Assembly: GCF_000816495.1 (NCBI RefSeq)
Contig: NZ_JXBK01000001.1
Span: 648,835-706,183, forward strand
Source of the DNA: Acinetobacter harbinensis
GTDB taxonomy: Bacteria; Pseudomonadota; Gammaproteobacteria; Pseudomonadales; Moraxellaceae
DNA: 57,349 bases
Direction of reading: 5' to 3'
The notes beneath the pieces were generated by a model, which did no database searches, was not told the DNA's origin, and saw only the letters and a list, made by a program, of their open reading frames with translations. Positions within the stretch are counted from its first letter, which is position 1; each line of letters starts with the position of its first letter. The position numbers were made by a program, and so were the translations under genes. Positions 50,501 through 57,349 of this stretch are shown here, in pieces.

Positions 50501-51231
50501 AGCCTGAATTGTTGATGGATCGGCTGCCGATTGGTAAATTACAACATGGCAGCTGGCAGATCAGCCTACTAGAACAGCAACGCCTCAAGCAACGTTTGTT
50601 GATGCATGCACCTGAGCCCACACCGACCACACAGCAATTGTGGAAGATGAATGCAGACGTGTATATGAACATTCGTTTGCCTAAAAACAGCGTGGAAAAG
50701 TGGGTCAGTCTAGAAGCATCCAGTGCGCGAGCCAAACGCCGTGCCAAAGTGTGGCTGGAATATTTACTTTGGTTGGCCTATTTAAATATGGCCGATGGCG
50801 GCACACAGTTCAGCCGGATTGTGGTGTTTAGTGACCGCACCATTGTCTGTCAGGGCGTCAGCTCCACACAAGCACGTCAATGGCTCGATCACTGGTTGGC
50901 TGCGTGGCACTATGGACAACGTCAACCTCTGGTTTTGCCTGCGGCGTTATTGCTGAAAATTGCAGAAAAAGATCAGCAGCATCATTGGCAAGCCAACGCC
51001 GAGCAACAGATGATCATTGACGATATGCAGAGTATTTTTAAAGATTGGCATGAAGATGGCAAATTTAGCGGATTTTCTGTGGTCGATAATGAAGCCAATC
51101 AAGCACACCGCGATTGGCAATTTATTTTACAAGAGCAAGATGCCACAGCTTTACTTGAAGATGCCTGTCTGCAATTTTCTTATCAGTTGTATCAACCCAT
51201 TTTTTGCCATCAATACGCCATTGAAGAATAA
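47524..51231 (+). CDS. recC: Exodeoxyribonuclease V subunit RecC
   Basis: RecC is the scaffold of RecBCD that splits the duplex and recognises Chi. The 1235-residue protein resembles RecC along its length. Signs include the N-terminal FIVPSPAIEAWLTQQLAEQ and FQWSAYQWVL blocks, the ILVLSPSLTELEPLI helicase-like segment, and GQITFSQIGQIRPVPYKLIVMLGLDSG. The nuclease and helicase motifs are degenerate, as known for RecC. The ATG has GGAG about ten bases upstream. recB begins eight bases after the stop, so the two are coupled. Confidence 0.93.
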   Translation: MAIHVIQSQRIDVLVHAMLTSVNKPATQPFQVLQTQHFIVPSPAIEAWLTQQLAEQKGISANSQFHHRIRGFQWSAYQWVLTEHKEQVRKANIPRLIIKWRVFQSLKSFIQAEHNPLNSKHALYSLVQRIYDSADRLDQGIEKQLKKQGMLYWVAEQVSRLFSHYMEYRGHCQKNCPPLQCGCPTNWLQAWGQDKALPIEHMFFNSNTDISEFTLNQAYELEAWQRWLWQAVFHQDFEQMQSIDALFWQTLDDEHTRAAALKRLPSQVVVFTLLDLPPTQLAFLHRLGQYLDIYILHYNPSQEYWADSVDPNWKARYDVRIKERFIAQYEQKHNHPAADADIKKFFDEFTLNFNAEQRESRHPLLTRFGKQARDHFSLLSNLSSGEDGVWADVFIDEYQDNLLAKVQSDVLYLVEPEAQQYELDEQDDSIQIHVCHSSLRQLEVLKEQLIQWLAQGSLDAPRKPSDILVLSPSLTELEPLIRSVFAPPPSERDLIQQKAGSQHQLSKDSVYLPIKIAGVTQLDALHAWRAVLGPIELIQGRFTLEDFADWLSLAATQQRYALALNAVERITELLMDAGFKRGLDAAHLQRSLAVGDDDYRFSFKFALDRLALGIAIPEHALFQGTLSYAKVMPSDFELIAKLIEIYHSFDARRDWMIAHEQGPSLPVEHWLHHLMHDIAEFEAAGVESLGLVYKIIKKQERMLTLASFYDEHDHHALRSLSLPLPYLLAEINTTLESQLEQAEPTGQITFSQIGQIRPVPYKLIVMLGLDSGKFPNRTAHLPFDLMDLLKPQLGDRSRLEDDQGAFLDNLLLAQDNLWLFYNGFDINDGEVRDPSSVLQDLIQHLAFIVKPKQPAAQSQVMLNLNGIDVPEQLQSLYQVHPLLPFDPVGFETAKPKRYQDQWFAVAEQLRHARGKRSTWVNTPYQQLQQDLQVLDSHQWIQDVTFPARLYLKSLGVENLRPENILELQEPLLLDGLGRYAVREFLQKQPESIQPELLMDRLPIGKLQHGSWQISLLEQQRLKQRLLMHAPEPTPTTQQLWKMNADVYMNIRLPKNSVEKWVSLEASSARAKRRAKVWLEYLLWLAYLNMADGGTQFSRIVVFSDRTIVCQGVSSTQARQWLDHWLAAWHYGQRQPLVLPAALLLKIAEKDQQHHWQANAEQQMIIDDMQSIFKDWHEDGKFSGFSVVDNEANQAHRDWQFILQEQDATALLEDACLQFSYQLYQPIFCHQYAIEE

Positions 51232-51239
51232 CAACGACT

Positions 51240-54200
51240 ATGAATCATCCACAGATGTTGAGCAGCACCTCGTTTAATCCGATTGCCGATATGCAGTTTA
51301 GTGGCTTGCACTGGATTGAAGCTTCGGCCGGCACGGGCAAAACCTTTACCTTGTCCAGTTTAATGGTGCGCATTTTTTTAGGCTCGTATTTGCCCAATCA
51401 AGTGATTGCCACCACCTTTACCCGTAAAGCCGCTGCGGAACTCAAAAGCCGCATCCGTGCGCGCTTACTGGACACCTTACATTATTTTGAAGATTGCCAA
51501 AGCCTGACCGAGGCTGAAATTAACGCGAAAATTGCTGCAGAAGGTGATCCTTTATTTCAAAAGGTACTCAGCGACTACGCCATGCGCGTTGACTATGCAC
51601 GCAGTCGCTTAAAATTGGTAATTGATCAACTGGATGAATTGTTTGTAGGAACCTTAGACAGTTTTAGCCAAAAACTCTTGCGCGAGTTTTCCTTTGAAAG
51701 TGGCAAAATTGAACGCGCAGATATTACCGATGATGCCAAAGCTTATAGCGCTCAGCTGATTCATGACGTACTGCGCGAGTGGATTCAACTGCAACCGCAA
51801 AAGGTGGTGGATTATTTGCTGCTGAGTCAAAAGTTAAAGTCCGCCGACAGTTACATTGCAGTGGTGGACAGTAGCTTGAATTTTGCCTCCGCACAGTTTC
51901 AAGAAATCGCTGCGCCGCAACTGGATTTAACCCAGTTTGAAGACTTGGTGGCTGACTTTGTCGCACTGGATTTAAGTTTGCTCGACAGTTTAAGGGACTA
52001 CTATCAAGCAGACGGGCAGCATCATGCAGTGATTGGCAAAAAGTGGCGTACTGATCTGTTGATGCAGCGCACGCTTTGTCAGGATTTGCCGGCCTTTATT
52101 GATGCACTGCGCCAAGAGGGTTGTTATGCGTTATTTGCACCACAGTTTGAGAAAACCTTAAAAAATTTAAGCGATTTGGTGCATAAAAAAGTCTTAAATA
52201 AATGTGCAGCAGAGGTGTTACAGCAATTTGAGCAAAATTTGGTCATACAGCACTTAGCGAGATTTCTGACGGCAGTCAATCAACTGAGTGTAGATTTAGA
52301 GCTGCTAGATGCTTATTTAAAATTTTATCTCAGCCGCGAAGTGAAAAAGCGTTTACCACAAGTGTTACAACAAAAAAGTGAAACCACTTTTGCCCAGCAA
52401 ATTCGCACTTTAGCAGATGCCTTACAAGGTCAACAAGGGCAGCGTTTTGCGCAATTCGTGCACAGTCATTATCCATTAATTTTGGTCGATGAGTTTCAAG
52501 ACACCAACCAAGATCAAGACGATATGCTGGCGCGTATTTGGCGGGATGCCAAGCGTTATCAGCAGGGGTGTATGATCATGGTCGGTGACCCGAAGCAAGC
52601 CATTTACGGCTTTCGCGGCGGCGACATGCTGACCTACAACAAAGCTCATGCAGATGTACTGTCCAAGCGTGGTCAAGAATACAGCTTGGGTCATAATCAT
52701 CGCTCGGTACAAGAATTGGTGCAGGTGGTGGATGCCTTGTTTCAACGCAACATGGATTTTGGTGAACAGGTGCATTACAGTCCGGTGGAAGCCGGCACGC
52801 GCAGTCATCCACCACTGATCGATGCACAAGGGACAAACCATCAACCGTTACGCTGGATTCTGTTACAAGACAAAAAAGCCGAAGCCATCCAAGTGGCATG
52901 GAAAATTCGTGACTTACTTAATCAAGCCAATACAGAAACATTATATTTACTGGAAAATGACAGGCCGCAATATGTCCTAGAAAACGATATTGCGATTTTA
53001 TCGAAAAATCATGATGGCTTAGATAAAGCGCAATATGAGTTGGAACGACTGGGGATTCGGGTGAATCGTCCTTCCAAGCGCAGTGTATTTGATCATCAAG
53101 TGGCCAAAGATGTGGCTGCACTGCTCAGCGCAATCTTGCATCCTTATGACGAAGGTAAAATTAAACGCGCCTTACTCAGCCGATTATTGGGTTTTAACTT
53201 ACAGGAACTCATGCAGCTAGAAGCACAGGCCGATGGCTTAAGCCAATTTATTTATGATTTTGACTGCATTCGGGAAATGTGGCTGGAAAAAGGCTTTTTG
53301 ACCGCTTGGCATTACTGCTTAAACTTATTTCAAGTGTGGAAAAATTTGGTTGCCACACAAAGTCGTGATAATGAACGCAGCGTGGTCAATCTACGCCATC
53401 TCAATGAATTGCTGGGGCAGCACAGTGAGCAGCAGCACGGCGCACAAAAACTCTATCATTGGTACTTAAAACAGCTGCAATCTCCGGCACAGCGTGAATG
53501 GGAATTAGAGCGCAAACTCTCCAATGAGGCCGGCGTACAATTGATGACCATTCATCAATCGAAAGGTTTAGAGTTTAAGATTGTATTTTTACTCGGTGCC
53601 GATAAAAGTTTTAAAGAAATGAATAAAACTTTAAATTTTTCCACCATCGAGCAGGTACATGCAGTCACCGGTAAAGCCGAATTACAGCGTGTGGTGGCCG
53701 TCAATGATAAAAACTTATTAGCACCCGAGGCCATCGAGCAGCACAATGCCCGCGCCGTAGCCGAGCAACATCGACTATGGTATGTGGCGCTGACTCGCGC
53801 CAGTCATCGCGTGTATGCCGTGTTACACGATTTAGAGGCCAAGTCTGAACATGGATTAGCATTTTGGCGCGGTCAAGCGGCCAATCTTTTTGTACATGCC
53901 GGAAGTGCCGATGAGCCTGTGTTGAGCGAAAAGCCACACACCATACAGGCCAAAACACTGGCACAAGTCTTGCCCTTACAGGCCATGACTTTTCCAGCAC
54001 AGCGTTTTTATCCACGCACTAAAACCAGTTTCAGTGCTTTGGCCCAGCATTTAAGCCGTAAACAAGTGCAAGATGCTTTGGCACTAAGTGATGAGTCCAC
54101 GTCAAGCGCGGCAGATGAGATTCATCTGCCGACGCCGGTGCTTGAGCTAACACCTGAGCCTATCTCTTGGATTAAACGTCATTTCCCGATGGGCACCGTG

Positions 54201-54938
54201 GCCGGCACGTTTTTACATGAAATTTTTGAACATATCGATTTTCAACAGCAACAGGATTGGCCACTGGAGATTCGTCGTCGTTTTAAAAATGACTATCCAG
54301 CACTGTGGACCGAACTACTGGGTAAATATCAGCAAGAATTTCAGCAAGTGGATGAAGATCTCCTGATTGTTTGGATGGGCCAGTGGTTGGCAGAGGTGTT
54401 GGCTACGCCGTTGCATCAAGCGTTTCAATTGAACAAGGTCAGTACGCCAGAGTATTTGGCGGAGTTTCCTTTTTATTTGGCTTTATCCGATCATGTCTTG
54501 GCCATCCAACGGATCCATGCTTTGTATGCAGAATATGGCATCGCCATGCTGGATTTTAATGCCGCCAATTCTGCGCGTTACTTAACCGGCTCAATCGATT
54601 TGGTCTATTTTGATGGTCAGCGCTATCATATTGCCGATTATAAAAGTAACTTTTTAGGCAACGATCAAAGCCATTATAGCCAAAGCCATATTCAACAAAG
54701 CATGTCACATGCCAGTTATTGGTTACAAGCCGGTTTATATTTGGTGGCGTTACATCGTTATTTGGCGGCAAAAATGCAGGATTATCAGATTGAGCAGCAT
54801 TTGGGCGGTGCCAGTTATTTGTATTTGCGCGGCATGAATGGACAGTCTGAGCAAGGGGTCTATCACTGGACACCTGATGCAGAATTTATTTTGCGTCTGG
54901 ATGCCATTTTGGGTTACTTTGCAGAAAGTAAAAAATAG
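51240..54938 (+). CDS. recB: Exodeoxyribonuclease V subunit RecB
   Basis: RecB is the 3'-to-5' helicase and nuclease of RecBCD. At 1232 residues it has Walker A ASAGTGKT (28-35), VDEFQDTNQDQ (motif II), VGDPKQAIYGFRGGDM (motif III) and TIHQSKGLEFKIVFL (motif V). The helicase VI signature is WYVALTRASHRVY. The C-terminal nuclease domain (from about residue 980) shows a conserved histidine in FLHEIFEH and catalytic acidic/Lys residues in ADYKSN near residue 1130. It lies between recC and recD with a gap of about 70 bases to the chosen recD start. Confidence 0.96.
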   Translation: MNHPQMLSSTSFNPIADMQFSGLHWIEASAGTGKTFTLSSLMVRIFLGSYLPNQVIATTFTRKAAAELKSRIRARLLDTLHYFEDCQSLTEAEINAKIAAEGDPLFQKVLSDYAMRVDYARSRLKLVIDQLDELFVGTLDSFSQKLLREFSFESGKIERADITDDAKAYSAQLIHDVLREWIQLQPQKVVDYLLLSQKLKSADSYIAVVDSSLNFASAQFQEIAAPQLDLTQFEDLVADFVALDLSLLDSLRDYYQADGQHHAVIGKKWRTDLLMQRTLCQDLPAFIDALRQEGCYALFAPQFEKTLKNLSDLVHKKVLNKCAAEVLQQFEQNLVIQHLARFLTAVNQLSVDLELLDAYLKFYLSREVKKRLPQVLQQKSETTFAQQIRTLADALQGQQGQRFAQFVHSHYPLILVDEFQDTNQDQDDMLARIWRDAKRYQQGCMIMVGDPKQAIYGFRGGDMLTYNKAHADVLSKRGQEYSLGHNHRSVQELVQVVDALFQRNMDFGEQVHYSPVEAGTRSHPPLIDAQGTNHQPLRWILLQDKKAEAIQVAWKIRDLLNQANTETLYLLENDRPQYVLENDIAILSKNHDGLDKAQYELERLGIRVNRPSKRSVFDHQVAKDVAALLSAILHPYDEGKIKRALLSRLLGFNLQELMQLEAQADGLSQFIYDFDCIREMWLEKGFLTAWHYCLNLFQVWKNLVATQSRDNERSVVNLRHLNELLGQHSEQQHGAQKLYHWYLKQLQSPAQREWELERKLSNEAGVQLMTIHQSKGLEFKIVFLLGADKSFKEMNKTLNFSTIEQVHAVTGKAELQRVVAVNDKNLLAPEAIEQHNARAVAEQHRLWYVALTRASHRVYAVLHDLEAKSEHGLAFWRGQAANLFVHAGSADEPVLSEKPHTIQAKTLAQVLPLQAMTFPAQRFYPRTKTSFSALAQHLSRKQVQDALALSDESTSSAADEIHLPTPVLELTPEPISWIKRHFPMGTVAGTFLHEIFEHIDFQQQQDWPLEIRRRFKNDYPALWTELLGKYQQEFQQVDEDLLIVWMGQWLAEVLATPLHQAFQLNKVSTPEYLAEFPFYLALSDHVLAIQRIHALYAEYGIAMLDFNAANSARYLTGSIDLVYFDGQRYHIADYKSNFLGNDQSHYSQSHIQQSMSHASYWLQAGLYLVALHRYLAAKMQDYQIEQHLGGASYLYLRGMNGQSEQGVYHWTPDAEFILRLDAILGYFAESKK

Positions 54939-55011
54939 CCTAAAAGCTAAGTTTTAATAAAAAACATATTCAATAAGCAATAAAGTTGTGGATAACCTTG
55001 AGGGTAACTGT

Positions 55012-56775
55012 GTGGAAAATAAACAATACCAACCGGCGTCTCATGCTGCATGGTTCAGTACGTGGAGTCAGTTTATTCGCCAAGCGCCGTTTAGTCAGGT
55101 GGCCACAGCAGAAGACGACAACAGCCTGATTGAACAGCTGCTTGAGGCACTTCAGCAAGGCGACAGTTGTATTGCCGCCAGTTCCTTACAAGCTGAAAGT
55201 CTAGGCGACTTATGGATAGATGCCTCAAAGACAGATTCGCAGATTGCGCCCTTTGTTTTTGAGCAGGGCAGATTGTATTTATATCGCTATTGGGCTTTAG
55301 AGCAGGCCTTGGCGCAGCAAGTGGTGCGCTTAAAGCAGCAAACAGTCAGTCCTGTCAATATCAACCGTTATCCTGATTTACTGAGTGACGAATATCAACT
55401 TCAAAGTTTAAAGATGGTGGCTGAACAGGCTTTTAGCATGATCACCGGTGGGCCGGGTACCGGTAAAACCTATACCTTGGCACGCATTATTGCACTGCTG
55501 AATCAATCGCTGCCCAATCTGCGCATTGCCATGGCGGCACCCACCGGAAAAGCTGCGCAGCGTATGAAAGAAGCGCTCCAAAAATCGCTGGCAGATGAGA
55601 AATTACAACAGCTGGTTACTGAAGATTTAAAACAACTACACCCCATTACCATCCACCGTTTATTGGGTTTGGGCAGTAGCGATCAACCACGATTTCATGC
55701 CCAACAGCCACTCCCTTATGATTTGATTGTGGTGGATGAAGCCTCTATGTTGGATTTGCGCTTGGCCACCATGCTGCTGTCTGCGGTGCCATCACATGCC
55801 CGCTTAATTTTATTGGGGGATGCCGATCAATTGGCTGCGGTGGATGTGGGTTCCGTGTTGGCCGATTTACAACAAGTCAGTGCATTGGCTGAAAACCGCG
55901 TGCATTTGCGCAATAGTCAGCGCTTTAAAAGTGGGGCTTTAATTGGGCAAATGGCAAAATTTATTCAAACGCACTCTATCGTGCAAAATAGCTTAGCGCC
56001 ATTACAACAATTTGCAGCCGCAGTGGTGGCGCCAAGTGAAATTCGGGCCATTGCTTTATCTGCCGATATGCAAGATCAGATTCAACTGGAATATTTGCCA
56101 CAGCCGATGAGCCAGCCATTTGATGGATCGGGCTATTACGATAAATTGATGCTTGGATATCAGCCTTATGTTGAGGTACTAGAGCACTATTTAACAGCCG
56201 ATGAACCTGAAACACATCTTGCTAACGTCATTAAAACCTTTGATGAATATCGAATTTTAACCGCAATACGCCATGGTGCTTTGGGATTGTGGCAGTTAAA
56301 TCTTCAAATTGAGAAACGTCTATTGGCTGCATTGTCCTTGCATATGAGTCAACAAGGCGATTGGTACGTGGGTCGGCCGGTCATGATGACCTATAACGAT
56401 TATCAATTGGGTTTATCTAACGGTGATATTGGTATTTGTTTTAAACGTATGCATGATGGACAGTCAGTCTTTGAAGTGTATTTCCCCAGTTTAGAAAAAT
56501 GGGTACCGGCGACACGGTTGCCCAAAAGTATTGAAACAGCCTTTGTGTTGACCATTCATAAATCACAAGGTTCAGAGTTTAGTCATACTGCGGTGGTGTT
56601 AGATGCAGCGGCGAAAAACTTACTCAGCAAAGAATTGCTCTATACCGCAATTACACGGGCAAAAAAAGTGGTGACCCTGTTGGCTGACCCCGATGCTTTA
56701 CTGCAATCTTTAACCATTCGCACTTCCAGACGCAGTGGACTGTTAGATAAAGTTAATAGTTTGTTGACTGGTTAA
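55012..56775 (+). CDS. recD: Exodeoxyribonuclease V subunit RecD
   Basis: RecD is the 5'-to-3' helicase of RecBCD. The protein has Walker A GGPGTGKT (about 146-153), VVDEASMLDL (motif II), LILLGDADQLAAVDVGSVL, and at the C-terminus TIHKSQGSEF and LYTAITRAKKVV. The longest frame starts with GTG at 54988, with a poor ribosome binding site. The GTG at 55012 follows GAGGG at seven bases and is preferred (587 residues). The RecD N-terminal region (about 1-120), with QAPFSQVATAEDDNSLIEQLLEALQQGDSC, matches the RecD interaction domain. It is the last gene of recC-recB-recD. Confidence 0.95.
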   Translation: MENKQYQPASHAAWFSTWSQFIRQAPFSQVATAEDDNSLIEQLLEALQQGDSCIAASSLQAESLGDLWIDASKTDSQIAPFVFEQGRLYLYRYWALEQALAQQVVRLKQQTVSPVNINRYPDLLSDEYQLQSLKMVAEQAFSMITGGPGTGKTYTLARIIALLNQSLPNLRIAMAAPTGKAAQRMKEALQKSLADEKLQQLVTEDLKQLHPITIHRLLGLGSSDQPRFHAQQPLPYDLIVVDEASMLDLRLATMLLSAVPSHARLILLGDADQLAAVDVGSVLADLQQVSALAENRVHLRNSQRFKSGALIGQMAKFIQTHSIVQNSLAPLQQFAAAVVAPSEIRAIALSADMQDQIQLEYLPQPMSQPFDGSGYYDKLMLGYQPYVEVLEHYLTADEPETHLANVIKTFDEYRILTAIRHGALGLWQLNLQIEKRLLAALSLHMSQQGDWYVGRPVMMTYNDYQLGLSNGDIGICFKRMHDGQSVFEVYFPSLEKWVPATRLPKSIETAFVLTIHKSQGSEFSHTAVVLDAAAKNLLSKELLYTAITRAKKVVTLLADPDALLQSLTIRTSRRSGLLDKVNSLLTG

Positions 56776-56986
56776 TAAAACATGAACAATACGATGTTTT
56801 GTACGAAATTGCTTACAACGATTCAGGAGATTAACGCATAGAGCTTTGTCTAGGTTTTTGAGATGATAGCTGCACATAAAAAGCTCGATACGGAAAGTTG
56901 AGCATAATCGCCAAATAATAAGAATAATGTCGAGAGACAGCGAACTTACATTGACGTAAGTAAACAGAGGAAATTTACAGCCGCTA
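56776..56986. other. Interval after recD, possible small RNA or 3' untranslated region
   Basis: No gene is supported. A short hairpin ACTTAC/GTAAGT lies near 56944-56961, followed by a purine-rich stretch (AGAGGAAA), and the whole ends at a strong intrinsic terminator. It may be the 3' end of the recD transcript or an independent small RNA; no clear promoter was found. Confidence 0.4.
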
Positions 56987-57023
56987 AGCCTTGTAGTTTT
57001 GGGAGAGACTACAGGGCTTTTTT
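56987..57023 (+). terminator. Intrinsic terminator downstream of recD
   Basis: AGCCTTGTAGT pairs with ACTACAGGGCT (one G-U pair) and a six-T run follows. It is 211 bases beyond the recD stop, so it could end the recCBD transcript or a small RNA. Confidence 0.8.
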
Positions 57024-57120
57024 ATGTTTAAAAATAAGCCTCTTATGTTTTATCTTTCAAACTTATACTTAAGTGAAAGCTGTAAATAGACAGTGTCTGA
57101 TTGTAGGCATCATTGAGTCT

Positions 57121-57349
57121 ATGCCGCCACAGATAAAACACCAAACACCCAAAAAGCTTAAATAATGTGCGTAAAAGCTTACAAGAAGATACGAGAAAGC
57201 CGACTTCTTTACATAACCGTCTATGGCAAAATCTACCACATAGGGACGTATAAGGTCATACAGGGACTTTTAAACACAAGACACGCGGCAAGCGTGCATA
57301 TTACGACTATAAATAAAACAACAATAACCAAAACAGAAGAAACTACAGC
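57121..57349 (+). pseudogene. Partial, apparently frameshifted basic protein gene at the window edge (AP2-domain-like)
   Basis: A short frame from ATG 57121 encodes 14 basic residues (MPPQIKHQTPKKLK) and stops at 57163-57165. The TAA overlaps an ATG at 57165, which opens a second frame with no stop for 61 codons to the end of the window. That frame begins MCVKAYKKIRESR and continues YITVYGKIYHIGTYK. The second part resembles AP2-type DNA-binding domains (a GK-x-YHIGT strand turn followed by a helix). The two pieces read like one protein broken by a frameshift. Codon use is rich in ATA, AGA and ACA, unlike the genes upstream. The gene is cut by the window end and its family is uncertain. A 39-codon hydrophobic frame exists on the opposite strand and could be the real one. 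Confidence 0.35.

Noticed and set aside
57233..57349. A hydrophobic minus-strand frame at the right edge
   Set aside because: It is 38 codons with no start in the window; strand-biased AT-rich sequence can give such a frame by chance. It is mentioned only as an alternative to the plus-strand frame.

Overview
The window looks like ordinary chromosome from a gamma-proteobacterium of the Acinetobacter / Moraxellaceae type. The base composition is moderately AT-rich. Family-level signs include dksA-gluQ, a pilB-pilC-pilD-coaE run, a long glutamine-rich N-terminus on UbiE, a two-domain polyphosphate:AMP phosphotransferase, a fused MnhAB antiporter subunit and a recC-recB-recD cluster. The order secG, tRNA-Leu(GAG), initiator tRNA-Met, rimP, nusA, infB, rbfA matches the enterobacterial secG-leuU...metY-rimP region, but with three tandem initiator tRNA genes. 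The assignment rests on recognition of proteins and gene order, not on a database search.

Layout. 1-6.6 kb: gluQ, dksA, cpdA, nudF and thiC, all on the minus strand, with a TPP riboswitch ahead of thiC, then a lipoprotein gene of unknown role. 6.8-9.0 kb: a TolC-like outer-membrane efflux protein and phoU on the plus strand. 9.0-15.5 kb: an ABC exporter, an AlkB-type repair dioxygenase, an IclR-type regulator, ruvX-yqgE and recN. 16.1-18.3 kb: ppnP, rlmB and an EamA transporter. 18.3-22.7 kb: coaE-pilD-pilC-pilB (type IV pilus assembly). 23.0-30.1 kb: tpiA, secG, four tRNA genes and the rimP-nusA-infB-rbfA translation/transcription operon. 30.5-36.7 kb: a six-gene, tightly coupled Mrp/Mnh/Pha-type cation/proton antiporter operon. 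37.2-40.9 kb: an FBH1-like helicase, hisIE and a patatin-like protein. 41.0-44.3 kb: ubiE-ubiJ-ubiB (ubiquinone synthesis). 44.4-47.3 kb: two uncharacterised proteins flanking a polyphosphate:AMP phosphotransferase. 47.5-56.8 kb: recC-recB-recD. The last 570 bases hold no complete gene. They contain a strong terminator, a possible small RNA and a basic, AT-rich reading frame that appears frameshifted and runs off the window.

Most genes are housekeeping. Several fall into functional sets: DNA repair (recN, AlkB-like, RecBCD, FBH1-like helicase), ribosome and tRNA function (rimP, rbfA, infB, rlmB, gluQ, initiator tRNAs) and membrane transport. I found no CRISPR array, insertion sequence, complete prophage or defence island, and no convincing new multi-gene system. 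The most unusual signals are small: the right-end reading frame, the individual promoter in front of the third initiator tRNA, the hairpins around thiC/nudF, and mismatches in tRNA acceptor stems. Several start sites have been moved from the longest open frame to one supported by a ribosome binding site; this is stated in each entry.
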